From Anisus vortex (Eukaryota; Mollusca; Gastropoda; Planorbidae): 64,000 nucleotides of DNA. Position 1 is the first letter of the stretch. Each line of letters starts with the position of its first letter. The position numbers and the translations under genes are program-made. The stretch is taken from the NCBI GenBank assembly GCA_949126835.1, contig OX421509.1, forward strand, positions 6,994,411-7,058,410. The letters are read 5' to 3'. The notes beneath the pieces were generated by a model, which was not told the DNA's origin, ran no database searches, and was given only the letters and a program-made list of their open reading frames with translations. Positions 11,179-22,659 of this stretch are shown in pieces.

Positions 11179-11399
11179 TCCATTTCAGAGGGCTTGGTAG
11201 ACTTGGCGGCGCCCATCTCCTCTCCAAGTCAGTGGTTGAATTATTATTTCGGATTGTCTGAAATACTACGCACATTTTGAAAGTGTAGGATTTCGCTTAC
11301 GAAGTTCCGCAAGAAAAATAACCTTAGCTAATGGGAGGGACCCTGACTTAAAAAAAAAATCGAAAGATGTAAACTTGTCATCAAAAACACCTGATATCT

Positions 11400-11895
11400 A
11401 AGCTGGAGATGACCCAATGCCGAGCGGCACGTCGTATCTAACAGGACTACGGCCTTAAAACAAGCGCCTCTGCTTTGGTCGCCAAACTCGAACTGGAGCC
11501 CCTACAACACCACAGAACGATAAACAAAGTCACCACTATTTACAAGATCGTGAACTGTCATGTGGAAATGTCCACGCAGCCAGGTCGAATCCAACAGGTG
11601 ACCCGCTCTACCCGAGGCCATCAGCTCAAGCTGCATGTCCCACATGCACGCACCGACGTCTAAAAATATTCTTTTTTTCCGTCAGCCATTAGGCTGTGGA
11701 ACTCTCTGGATCAGGTTTCCATCACAGTGCCGGCTTTCAAATTGTCATTGAAGGGTTGGTCTAAAAACCTAAAGTGACACTTTGTCATCTGTATAATTAC
11801 AATTGTTGCTTGTGATGTTTTTTATTTTATGTTTAGTTAAATTGTGGACTCTTTCCTCAGTCCTAACGGGGTCTCCACAATAATATGAAGAAGAA
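11400..11895 (+). pseudogene. LINE 3' end
   Basis: Frames contain KIVNCHVEMSTQPGR, RGHQLKLHVPHARTDV and, after one stop, KYSFFPSAIRLWNSLD, the well-known C-terminal signature of CR1/Jockey-like reverse transcriptases. It ends in GAAGAAGAAGAA at about 11886-11900. This is a 5'-truncated, dead copy downstream of CTL-A. Confidence 0.8.
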
Positions 11896-12278
11896 GAAGA
11901 ATGTGGTTTACAAAAAATATCTATTTAATAGTCCATCCAAGCAGTCACCCAAGTATTTTATTGACGCCGTATCTCAAGTATATAGTTGCTACCTCCTGTT
12001 AGGGTACGTTTATAGAGGCGGCGGGTTTCGGAAAATCGCACGCGCGAGTCGACCCGAGCGAAATCGTGCGGGTAATGTTACTATATTTGATTTGCTGTTG
12101 TTCATAGAGGACGCGGGTCTCTCGAGGCGACAAATTTGCCGACCGGCGCGGCTAATTACCAGAACTAGTTTTTAGTTCTTGTTGCACGTTGCCGCGCCGA
12201 ACTTTGTAGGCCGTAAACTTGTGATGGCTGTGTGTTACATTAAAACTAAGTTCATTTGTTGATAAACGACAACTCAAA

Positions 12279-12411
12279 ATGGACGTTGACCAACTTATTG
12301 CTGCAGTTTTCAAAAGACCGTTAATATGGGACAAAAGAATGAAAGAATATGCCAACAGGAATCTCGTAGACAAAGCATGGAAGGAAATAAGCAAAGAGAT
12401 GAACATTGAAG
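12279..12411 (+). CDS. Harbinger MADF/BESS protein, exon 1
   Basis: ATG starts MDVDQLIAAVFKRPLIWDKR and continues through YANRNLVDKAWKEISKEM, the first half of a MADF (Myb/SANT-like) DNA-binding domain. The exon ends in phase 1 at GAAG|GCAAAT. No GT is available nearby, so the intron would be GC-AG, or the donor has mutated from GT. Joined to 13888 it gives an uninterrupted 238-codon frame including the stop. Confidence 0.65.
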
Positions 12412-12587
12412 GCAAATTTGAATTTTTTAAATGATTTATTCCGTCTTTCTATCTATCTGTTTGTCTGCTTGTCTGTCTGCCTCTTTGATTGTCTGTCTGA
12501 CTGTCTGTCTTTCAGTCTACCTGTCTGCTTGTCGCACAGTAAATTAATGTCCGCGGGTTTGTCTGTCTGTTTCCCACCCACACATGC

Positions 12588-13455
12588 TTATTGTCTGCTG
12601 GTATAAACTAATGGATCGCTCTTGAAGAATGTTTTGAAAATGTCTCTTGTCGTCTTGGCATCATGGCTTGGCCTGCCACTTCTTTCCCACACAATTGCAG
12701 AATTCTCACACGAAACTTCTGTGTAGGTGTGATTAATTCCTTCCCTGTCAATGGTGACATTGTGCAAAACACAGATGCATTTTATAATGCGATCTACAAG
12801 TTCTGCTTGTGTTTCAATTGGTTTGGTCAAAAGACGCCACTTTGAAGTCAAAATTCCAAAGGCACATTCAACTGTCTTTCGGCTTCTGGACAACCGTTTG
12901 TTGAAACCATCTTTATCGGGGAGTAGGTTTTGTCCTCCATAAGGTTTAAGCAAACAGTGCATCAAGGGGTAAGTATCATCTGCGACGATTACAAAAGGCG
13001 CCACATCATTTGAGTCGGGCAGGGTTGTTGGTTCCGGAATACGCAGTGTTCCACTCATAATACTTTGATAAAGACTAGAAGCTTGGAATGTCCCTCCATC
13101 GCTCTGTTTTCCGTAGCCTCCCACATCGATCACGATAAATCGGTAGTTTGCATCCACAAGAGCTTGGAGAACAATGAAGAAAAAATGCTTATAATTGTAA
13201 AACATAGATCCCGAGTTCTTGGGGCACCGAATTTGAACGTGTTTTCCGTCCAGTGCTCCGATGCAGTGGGGAAATTTTCAGACGTCCCACATTTCACTAG
13301 CGATTGTTTGGAACAATGCACGTGTAAGGACAGGCATGTGCACTGGCTGCAATTCTTCCCACAAAATGTCAACTGTTTCGGACACTATACCCAATACTGG
13401 GCCCATTCAAAATGAGAACGCAAGCGATCTGAATGACGCCCCAGTTATGAGGAAT
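12588..13455 (-). pseudogene. Harbinger DDE transposase, catalytic exon (two nonsense codons)
   Basis: The minus-strand acceptor TTTTATTTTCAG ends at 13456. The exon reads FLITGASFRSLAFSF, then TGA in place of a probable CGA, then ETVDILWEELQPV, then DV-TGA-KFPHCIGALDGKH where TGG is expected (13278-13280). After that it stays open to the end: VDANYRFIVIDVGG, FVIVADDTYPL, RKTVECAFGILTSKWRLL. The Asp, Asp and Glu of the DDE triad are visible in GALDG, VADD and TVECAFG. Two in-frame stops make this copy non-autonomous. It lies wholly inside the intron of the plus-strand MADF gene. Confidence 0.85.
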
Positions 13456-13887
13456 CTGAAAATAAAATGAAATAAAATGAAACTATTGAGGAAAGTCCAA
13501 TACAAAATCAAAAACAACAATCCCATGAGAAGGGAGGGGGAAGGGGAGGGAGGATGGAAGAAAGGGATGGACAGAAAGAAAGAAAGAGAAAGAGAGAAAG
13601 AAGAGAGAGAGATAATTTCTAACATTAAGTCCATTTTACTTATATCAAGCGTCCTAAATTCAATAAAACAAATCATTATTGCCCAATGGACATGCTCCCA
13701 ATGAAATATCTTTTTTTTAATAAAAAAAAAAGGATTTGGGGAGGGGTGTATGGGGACAAGTGTATTACAATCAAATCACAAGTATAAATACACAGACACC
13801 ATTCAATCTAACAATATTGATATACTTGTGTTTAATGAACTGCACGATAAACCTAGTTCATGTAAATGTGTGTGTTTGTGATTGCAG

Positions 13888-14468
13888 ATGCAGCGTTGAA
13901 AAAAAAGTGGAAAAACTTGCGCAATTACTTTGGAACAGAATACTCGAAGAAATCTGTGGCTCGTTCTTGGGACGGCGGTGCTGGTCCATCTTCACAATCC
14001 AAATGGCAGTACAATCAGTTACTCTTCCTCAAGGACATAGTAGCACCGAGAAAAAGCTCTGGATCTCTAGGTACTCTTGTCAACAATGACGTTGACTTCC
14101 CTCACTGCAGCATCCAGGGCCTGGAGCCAATAAGTTCTGTTGAAAGCGTCGATCCAGAACCAGCAAACGTCGACGCTACTGACACTCCTGATGGTATGGC
14201 GTCTGGCACTAACAGCCCTACTATTCCGGCACCACAGGAAACCTCAACACCTCAACGCAGCAGAGGCAAAAAGAGAAAGGTGGATTATGTCAATCATTAT
14301 GAAAAACTACTTGAGCTGGAGCAGCAAAAAATCAAATTGCTTGCAGATCGAAACCCAGTTGATGATACCATGGATGATGACTTGTTGTTTTTCAAGTCTC
14401 TTCTTCCACACATGAAAAAAAAAACGGATAAATGGAAGATGTCTTTTCGCAGCAGAGTTCAAAATTAA
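13888..14468 (+). CDS. Harbinger MADF/BESS protein, exon 2
   Basis: After a GTGATTGCAG acceptor the frame reads DAALKKKWKNLRNYFGTEYS and SKWQYNQLLFLKD, completing the MADF domain. A Pro/Ser/Thr linker and a basic RGKKRKVDY stretch follow, then DDDLLFFKSLLPHM, a BESS-like motif. BESS motifs mediate protein interaction; in Harbinger elements the partner protein brings the transposase to the nucleus and the ends. The total product is 237 residues with no stop, unlike the dead transposase. Confidence 0.75.
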
Positions 14469-14779
14469 ATGTTAGTTGAGGAATATGCATACGGAATGGC
14501 TACCATCCCTCCAGGAAATCATCACAGCAATCAACACTATCAACGGCTACGATCAGCAACAGCACCTCTACCATCCAACAGCACAAATACTTCCAGTCCA
14601 CCATTCGAAACCTACCAGACTTCTGACAGCAGCAGTTACAATTGGCCAAACTAAAACTACGGCAGCAGTACCAAGCGGTGAAAGCAATAGCATTGCCATT
14701 GGTCGAACTGTAACTATCACCAAACTTATTTAATTTGTGTTTATACTTTGATGTTAATGCCAAGCAGCCCATCACTTAC

Positions 14780-14987
14780 CTCAATGTGATTGATTCATAC
14801 GCGTGTAGGCATAAAACCTATCTGGATGAGTCTTCAGTTGTTGGAAGAGGTGATGGTATTCACCTTCAGATGACCTCCTTTTGTTTAGTTCATGAACGCT
14901 GATTGTTCTCCTTCTTTTAATCTCGGGTAACAGAAACTTCGTTAAACTGTTGTCTAACAATAAAAAGTCAGCAATAAATGAAGCCAT
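14780..14987 (-). pseudogene. Harbinger transposase, N-terminal exon
   Basis: ATG on minus starts MASFIADFLLLDNSLTKFLL and continues to GEYHHLFQQLKTHPDRFYAY and TRMNQSH, the N-terminal region of HARBI1-like transposases. A perfect GAG|GTAAGT donor follows, but TGA is the last complete codon before it, suggesting a small indel. About 45 residues expected between this exon and 13455 were not found, so a small exon is missing or lost. The intron to 13455 contains MADF exon 2 on the other strand. Confidence 0.7.
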
Positions 14988-15177
14988 TTTGTCTGTTTGC
15001 TATTGCAAGAAGAGACTGTAAATTAAATATTGCATGTAAAGTGTTTGTCGTCTCGTGTGGGGTTTTCCCGCTTTTGCTATAAACACCAACCACGCGCATG
15101 ATTAGGCGCGGTTTTCTAGCACGAGTAACCAGCTCGCGGCAACCCGCCTACCCGCCGCCTCTTTAAACGTACCCTTA

Positions 15178-15580
15178 GGCGGCGGGTTTCGGAAAAGCGC
15201 ACGCGCGAGTAATGTTACTATATTTGATTTGCAGTTGTTCATAGAGGACGCGGGTCTCTCGAGGCGACAGATTTGCCGACCGGCGCGGGTAATTACCAGA
15301 ACTAGTTTTTAGTTCTTGTTGCGCGTTGCCGCGCCGAACTTTGTAGGCTGTGCACTTTTGCTGGCTGTGTGTTTACATCTACGTCCATTTGTTGATTCAT
15401 ATGCGTCTAGGCATAAAATCTATCTGGATGAGCCTTCAATTGTTGGAAGAGGTGATGGTAGAGACCCGCGTCCTCTATGTACAACTGCAAATCAAATATA
15501 GTAACATTACTCGCACGAGTTCGCTCGGGTCAACTCGCGCGTGCGATTTTCCGAAACCCGCCGCCTCTATAAACTTACCC
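15178..15580. mobile_element. Harbinger-derived MITE abutting the parent element
   Basis: It shares the parent's left end (GGCGGGTTTCGGAAAA, ATAGAGGACGCGGGTCTC) and a piece from near the parent's right side (AGGCATAAAATCTATCTGGA), with the genes deleted. Its right arm is an inverted copy of the left arm. TTA follows at 15581. The outer 16 bp of the left terminus are missing, so it begins directly after the parent's TTA. Confidence 0.8.
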
Positions 15581-15835
15581 TTAGAAATGGAGAACGCATA
15601 GTCCACAAAATCCAACTTAAGAGTAAATGATGGAAAAAAAATATTTAAAATAATTTGATTAACCATTATTACACTTGCAAAGTTATGTAACACTGTGCCA
15701 ATGGTGTCCTAACTTAATGAAAATTTAATTGCAAACACAATAACAACCAGCCTTTAATAGTGTTCGTAATTGTTTGTTTGAATCGATTGACATTTAAAAT
15801 AAAAGACAGATAAAATAGACATAAATATCAGCCCA

Positions 15836-16073
15836 GCTCAGATGATGGACAGATCATGTTCTGCGCATGCCAGAAGGACGACTACCCAAGAATATTTTCT
15901 ATGGTGAACTAGTCGCAGGAAAGCGCAAGTGAGGAGGACAAAAGAAGAGGTTTAAGGTCACCGTAAACGCCTTCCTAAAAAAAACCTTTGAAAACGATTC
16001 TAACAACTGGGAAAGCTTGACCGAGGACCAAACATCTAGGCGCAACATGACCTTCACCCAGGGCCCTCGAGAG
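15836..16073 (+). pseudogene. LINE C-terminal fragment, left of a hAT insertion
   Basis: Frames give TDHVLRMPEGRLPKNIFYGE and KKRFKVTVNAFLKKTFENDS, then NWESLTEDQTSRRN, the region between reverse transcriptase and the terminal finger in many LINEs. It stops at the hAT left end. 15590-15835 holds nothing I can support. Confidence 0.7.
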
Positions 16074-19000
16074 AAAAAAAAAGTGCCGGTACAAAATCTT
16101 TTCTGGCCCCCCCCCCTCCCCCTCCCCCCCCCCCCCGACAATTTTTTTTCTAATACTAGTAACATCTAGATGATTTATTTGTATTACATACATTTGAATA
16201 AATGAGGAATCTTTTTAAAAAGTCTATGGCCTATTTTGTGAAACTGTCGTAAGTGTACCATTTACCATTAGAGTGTAATCATTTCAATCACAGCCTTACA
16301 GGTCTATTACAAAAATACATTATTCAAGTAAATAGTTCTTAGTTTAAATTAGTGTAATCGTTCCTTCGCTTCAGTATTGATCTTGCAAATAATATTACAA
16401 AGATATGTAAATGGGAAATATGACTCTCACTGATGACTAATGAATAATTTGGTTGAAAATAACTCCTAGAGAAGTACTGGAAGTTTTTAATGTTGAACAA
16501 TTAAATTGTCAATTAACTTGTCATTTAATATGGATTAATTTGAATGTGAAAATTTAGAGATTAGATTGAGAATATGATACACATGTTAAGGTAGGCTACT
16601 TGGCTACTTGTAGTTGTCACAGCTACATGATTTAATAATTTGGGACATAGTCTATCTATGACAGTTAAAATTCTGTAATAAATAAATAGCAATATTATAA
16701 CAAATCAATTAAAGACTTTAAGTTCAATGCGTTTTAAATTTTGTTTATATAAAGTATAAACGATTAACAACTTCACAACTTTTCAATACGGTACTATAAC
16801 AAAAAAGTACATAAATATACATTTTAATCGCATTTTATGCATGTCTATGTCATTAATTATTTACAAATATAAACAAAATCATTTAACTTTTGAATGCTTA
16901 CTGTTTCGTGAAAAGAAATAGTCAACAGAAAATACATCAATACATGAATGATTTTAAAAAAACAAGAAAAAGACAAGTTTTATAAAAACAGGGCTGCCTT
17001 GCGTGCCTTTTTCTTGGCAAAACTACAAATTACAGAGTCAAAGTTTAATTGTTTTGCAATGCCAGACTCAATACTGAGCCTAGCCAAGTTGTTCAGGCGA
17101 TCCTGACTCATGGTGGACCTAAGGTAATTTTTGATGAGCTTAAGTTTACTGAAGCTCCTCTCTGCTGATGCTACAGTGGCTGGTGCTGTAAGGAACATCC
17201 TCAAACTCACACTTATGTTAGGAAAAATATTTTCTAATTTATAATTTGCCAAGGCATTTAACAGGTCCAAAGCACCCAACTGTTCTTTACCAAAATTTGC
17301 ATTGTGAACCATTGTTAGGTGAATAATCTCCTGAACAAAGTCTTCACAACTTATATCATTAGAATATTTTTTTGCTAACTTAGCAGCTTTGTACTTCAAG
17401 TCTTCTTCTGACATTTTTTGGTAGTTCCAAAGAAAGCTGAATGTGTCAGAAATAGCTTTGACTGAAGACTGAATTGAAACGAACTGTGAGCCCTCCAATA
17501 ACACTATCCAATACAACATAAAATATGTGTTTTCGAAAGTGGGCTTCCTCAGGGCATTCGTCTGTTTCGTTCATCTCATTCACATTTTCATCAGGTTTAT
17601 CCTCATCATAAAATCTTGTTCTTTTTCTGGCAGTTGAATTACTGTTCCTAAACAATTGCACTTCTATCTGCAGGTTGGCTGCAACAAGCTTAGCTTCATT
17701 CCACATTGCTTTCCAACTGTTTCGCAAAGCCCCTAGTTGTGCAAGTAAGCTTTCTATGTTCGCAACTTCCATATCTATAGTCGCATCACTAGCTTGAATG
17801 ACTTTGTTGCAGAAGTCAATAGGGACTAGAATACTGTGCCACACGACTGACATTATGATGCAAGTGAAAGAACCGACATAACATATAGCTCCATGGATTT
17901 TGTTTCTGGTTTTCGGAGTAAGATTCAGCTTTAACAGGTCTTCCAAAGCCAACTTAACCCCTGGTAGATGAGCTACAAATGGTTTTACACTTTCAACTCG
18001 ATCTGACCATCTGGTGCTAGACATGCCATGAAGCGAACAGCCAATACGCGTTGACAGTATTGTCCACCTCTTAGGGCTGCAACTGAATAATGTGTATATT
18101 GTTTGTATAGTTCCAAAGTAGGTGATTGCTTCTGGAATACATTCAGCAGCATCATTACCACATAAGTTAAGTGTGTGGCAACCACAAGGAGAGAATATAG
18201 CAGTAGGGCATTGTTCTTTAATTATTGCTTGTGCTCCATTGTATTTGCCTGACATGTAGGCGGCATTGTCATATCCCTGTGCTCTACAATCAGCAAGTGG
18301 AATATCATGGCTTTCCAATGTTTCAGTAATTAATTGAGCAATATCTGATCCATTTTTGTCACTACAATCTACACATTTCAGAAATCGTTCCACAATTTCA
18401 TAACGTGATTCATGACGAACTAGGTAACGCAAAAGAAATGTAGTTTGCTCAATATGAGATGAATCTGGTGTAGAATCTACTATTATTGCATAGTACTTTG
18501 CAGACTTTCTTTCTCCCAAAACGTGCTGTTTAACAAGATCAGAACATTCTGCAATAAATTCATTTTGGGACTCAATAGAGAGGTAATGTACTTGCAGTCT
18601 TTCACCCTTTTTTTGAGACTCATCCACTTTCAAAACATGCTCCTTCAGAATTGGGTCCCAGTGGGAAAGCAGCTCTATCAGACCTAAAAAATTTCCATTA
18701 TTTGATTCACCAATGCGTACCGAAGAACCCTGGAAAGCAAGGCCACGTTCTCCTAAGAAAAGGATAACATCCAAGATTCGTTTTAAAATATTGTACCATT
18801 TTTCTGATTCCACTTTAATGGATTCTTCTAGAAAATTGTCAATACCTTTTTGCGATGATATGCGTCTTTCTAGTTCACGCCAAGCTAGATAGCAGTCCTT
18901 ATGCCCATTACTTTTTTCATGTTCAGGAACCCTGTTACTTAATTTCCGCCACTTAGCTCTGGCTGGCCAGCCTTCAGGTGTAGCTAATGCAGATTTGGAT

Positions 19001-21317
19001 GTAGTACTCAGCCTGCAGCAGAACAGCCGGCACGGAAAACAATGTAGTGACTTTTTATGCTCACTCCATACAAGCCAGTCTCGAGTATGCAGTTCTGCAT
19101 TAATGTTTCTGAACTTTAGTATTCCTTCTGGAAATTTTTGATTGTTACTATCTTTAGGCAATGTTGACGGAAAGTCAATATGACCTCTGTGAACATAATT
19201 CTCTATGTCTGACTGAGAAGGAAATTCTGCTGAGAGAAATCCAATGTCAAGCCTTACTAGCCCAGTACTGATTTTTTCAAAGTCATCTTTAACTACTTTC
19301 ATCAATTTACTACTTGAATGAGGAATTTCTTTTGCAATGTCTTCTTGATTTTTCGAATATACATTTGTATGTGCTCTGCCAGGTTCAGATTCTGAATTAA
19401 TATTGAGGTCTATGCCCATTGTATTTCTACATGCCCCTAAATTTGTTTCTTTATTAGCTTCTATTTCATTTTGACATAGACTTTCCTGTTCATGACTGCC
19501 ACCTTCACATTTCCCTTCTTCCAAATTTGCATCTGTATATGTTTGGATATCATCTTGTTTTTTCTTTATGCCAACTTGAAAGAGTGTCTGTATTCCTTTT
19601 CTTTCATTGTCATCATGTTTCTTTTTTTCTTTCCTCTTTTGTGCTCCCGATTTATGCAAAGACATATTATACTAAGATACTGAAAAAGTATAATAACAAT
19701 TGCAGGCTTTTCCTTTTCAACATAAAAAATTAAATTACTTCTAAAAATTAAATCTATCGCAATATGAACACATGCGCGAATTTCTTCTAAAATTTAAAAC
19801 AAAATGATAGGTTCTTTATATCACTGGGAAGGGCATGGAGATTCCAATAGTATATCATTAATTAAAATCGAATTATGAATGTTTAAGGGTTGAAATTTGA
19901 GTATCAAAGACAAAGAAGGTAAAAATGAAGCTGAATGAATGTGTGCTTTTATATTCAGATAGTCATGGCCATATTCATTGTCTATCAAATTGTACACAAT
20001 TGATATCAAATTAAAGCGCATACAGATGGCAATAAATGTATAGATAAATTAGTTAACAAGTTGTTATTATTTTTTAAAACACATTTTTGATGAAACTGGA
20101 TATTAATTCTAACATACATAGGCAAACGTAGTTATTACATCTGCCCCCAATCCTCAACCATATCTCTCAAAATAGTATATTAATGTCCATAAACAATGAC
20201 GTGTGGAGCATACTGAACTATGGGTAGTAAGCACCTGGGTCAGTTAGAGGTGAGCAGTGAACTGAAGTCCACCATGATTAAATTAACACTTGACATAATA
20301 AATCTTAAACATTATACTACTTCAACTAAGCATTTAAAACCAAAAGGGTTTTATAAGATTACACCTATCTACAACGTAGCCCTACTTGTCAGATTCAACC
20401 AAACTCGATTTTGATTTCCGCACCCTTTTCCCATCAATCCCATCTTTTTCAAAGACATTTTAATTTTGAGGCGTGGGCAATAATGTAAAGTTTGATGAAG
20501 AAATATATATGTTGAGAAAGATAAAAATTAGTTTTAAAAGTATTCAATACATACCTTGTATACCTTGTATTTATGTCAAGTACACTCAAAATTCAATTCA
20601 ATCCGATTCAATAAATTGTTTTTAAAGAAAAGTACAACACAATAGAACAGGCGCTTTTAATCAAGGAAAGTGAAAAATGGCTTCACATGCCATTTGGTAC
20701 AGGGAGTCTAAACATACATAACACTTCATAACATTAGCAAATTACAATTAATTATAAGGTAGCGGCCAAACTAATGTTATCATTGGGGGTTAATACAACA
20801 TAAGTTGTATTACGAGGTAGTGGCATTAAAGGTTGGGAACCACTGGCTTAAACAAACATAGACCGTCAAGCGACTTAGATAAATGTATCGCAAAAAATTT
20901 GATTCCACTCCCAGCCACTGCGACGTCATACTGCTTTGATCTTTCCTCATGTCATCACCCCACTCCCTCGGTGCCTTTACCCCGGCAAAAATAATAAGCG
21001 TGTTTATTATAATAACAATGAACCTTTTTAAATCAGTTTTTTTTTTGTAATGCTGATTATTTTGTATTCCCATCACCAATGTTTAGTACAAAAAACGTAG
21101 CCTGTGGGTTTCCCCACCGAAAAGAACAAAAATTATATCGACACTGATAGTAGATAATATAATGTTGAAAGAGTTTATTTATTTATTATGATGCCCCACC
21201 CACCTCTTTCAATTAAAAAATACTTGCGTAATTGCCAATACAATTTTCAATTTTAATATTCATGGCCCCCCCTAAACTCTTGTGGGCCCCGGTACGGCGT
21301 ACCGGCTGTACCCCCCT
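16074..21317 (-). mobile_element. Nearly intact hAT DNA transposon
   Basis: The 5244-bp element lies between ctcgagag (16066-16073) and ctcgtgag (21318-21325), an 8-bp duplication with one mismatch. Both ends share the subterminal word GCCGGTAC, next to C-rich or G-rich runs (16107-16140; 21262-21300). It encodes a hAT transposase on minus. 19666-21300 is its leader, with no gene seen; GGTTGGGAACCACTG at about 20832-20846 looks like the end of another hAT-type insertion. The exact ends are less certain than the coding part. Confidence 0.7.
16980..19665 (-). pseudogene. hAT transposase (ZMYM1-like), one frameshift
   Basis: An open frame from ATG at 19665 to 17446 covers 739 codons. It has a basic start (KSGAQKRKEKKK), a TTF-type zinc-finger region (RDWLVWSEHKKSLHCFPCRL), then the DUF4371-type catalytic region with IVDSTPDSSHIEQ and CRAQGYDNAAYMSGKYNGAQ. 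The remainder continues in another frame from about 17470 to 16980 with VKAISDTFSFLWNYQ and the dimerisation domain TAPATVASAERSFSKLKLIK, NYLRSTMSQDRLNNLARLSI. A single 1-nt indel near 17455-17475 therefore separates otherwise full-length coding of roughly 890 residues. Such a clean copy implies recent activity. Confidence 0.88.
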
Positions 21318-21540
21318 CTCGTGAGGCCTGCCTTCACCGGAGCATCAGCCCACGAAATAAAAGGCGAAGGGTCGCAATTAAAAAAGCGACACATAGGAAG
21401 ATCCAGCGAAATCAGCCCTGCCTGCACCACCTGCCATCAGGCCACGCATCTGTGCTCCCAATGCGGCAAATACTTTCGGGCAAGAATATGCCTCATCAGC
21501 CTTCTCCGTACCCGCAAGCAACTATGACTCTATCAGATAA
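21318..21540 (+). pseudogene. LINE 3' end with zinc-finger tail, right of the hAT
   Basis: The frame reads GASAHEIKGEGSQLKKRHIG and then CSQCGKYFRARICLISLL, the basic region and terminal finger of a LINE protein. It may be the other half of the LINE at 15836, although the two fragments seem to overlap by a few residues. An interspersed-repeat piece (21598-21650) and a CAT-repeat tail (21652-21675) follow. Confidence 0.65.
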
Positions 21541-21675
21541 TGGTCTTCTTCGAAACCGGTGGACAAGCATCATCATTCACAACTGAAACGTGGAACCAGA
21601 GCGCACTGAGCATGCTAACATAGCATGAATAGGCGCGCTATATAAATCATCTTCATCATCATCATCATCATCATT

Positions 21676-22659
21676 ACTTTTATTTTTTCTCTAGTAGTCC
21701 TTTCATATAAGGCCGTAACCGTATACGTTTTTACAATTCGTTCTGCACCAGTGAGGAATTGTTAAAGATATGCGCTTCAGTTATTCAAGCGTTAAAGCCT
21801 CATTACTAAGTAATAGGATACAAGGATAAAATGTTGCCTTATACCGTGGCGCTAATAAATGACGCCATGGTATATAATTGTGCAAAACTTCAAGTTGACA
21901 ACTCATGATGCGAAATACATTCTCAATTTGTCTTTTGTTTGTTGGTTTGTTGTTTTTTTTTTCTTTAAGAAACTGAGATGATGCCGTATAATTATTTATG
22001 TACATGTTATGTTTGCACCGGCAACATTTTTGTTATGTTTTTGATCAAGTGATAGAAATAGTAAATCGATAAGCCTACAAGCATTAATGGCAATTGGGAA
22101 ATCATTATTTTTTTAACTGAACAACACAAATGTATTTGAATAAAAACCGACTCTTTTTAATCTCAAAAATTGTTTGTTATCTATCTATGTATCTAACAAT
22201 CCAGACATCTATAATAATCATAGTGGTATTAAAGATTGTTTATATAGACCATCTTCCCACGCTATTGCATTTAGCGTTCTCAGTACGCTTAAAAAAGTAA
22301 TTGAAATAAATATTCAACAATTCATATTGGCGATGTTTGGGTAGGGATAGGGATAGCACAAAAGCACTAGCTAAACAGAAAAGTCTTCAAACTCTTTGGA
22401 ATCATTCGTCTCAGAACTTCTCAGTGGCTGAGACAAGCCGTTCTACTGCGCAATCGCCATAGATATAGAGGTTCGCACATCAAAAGATTTCTTCTTGTGA
22501 TTAACGAAACTGGCAACCTTAAGCAAAGATGTGATGAGTATCGCTGGCTCTTTATTGGCACTAGTTATGTAATGATCTTTCGATCTAATTTTGAAAATAC
22601 GAAAGTGCAGTGTCATCTATAGCCTACATCTGTATGTAAACCGGGAGACAGTGGGCATT
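21676..22659. other. No gene seen
   Basis: AT-rich sequence with only short frames. 22330-22620 is somewhat GC-richer and may be an unrecognised repeat. Nothing else is supportable. Confidence 0.5.

Larger units (their letters stand above)
12002..15174. mobile_element. PIF/Harbinger transposon
   Basis: The left end GGGTACGTTTATAGAGGCGG and the right end CCGCCTCTTTAAACGTACCC are inverted repeats, flanked by the 3-bp duplication TTA (11999-12001 and 15175-15177) that defines PIF/Harbinger. The interior has both family genes: a MADF/BESS protein on plus and a DDE transposase on minus, with interleaved exons. A TGTC-rich tract (12430-12600) and a GA-rich tract (13530-13612) lie in the introns. 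Confidence 0.9.
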
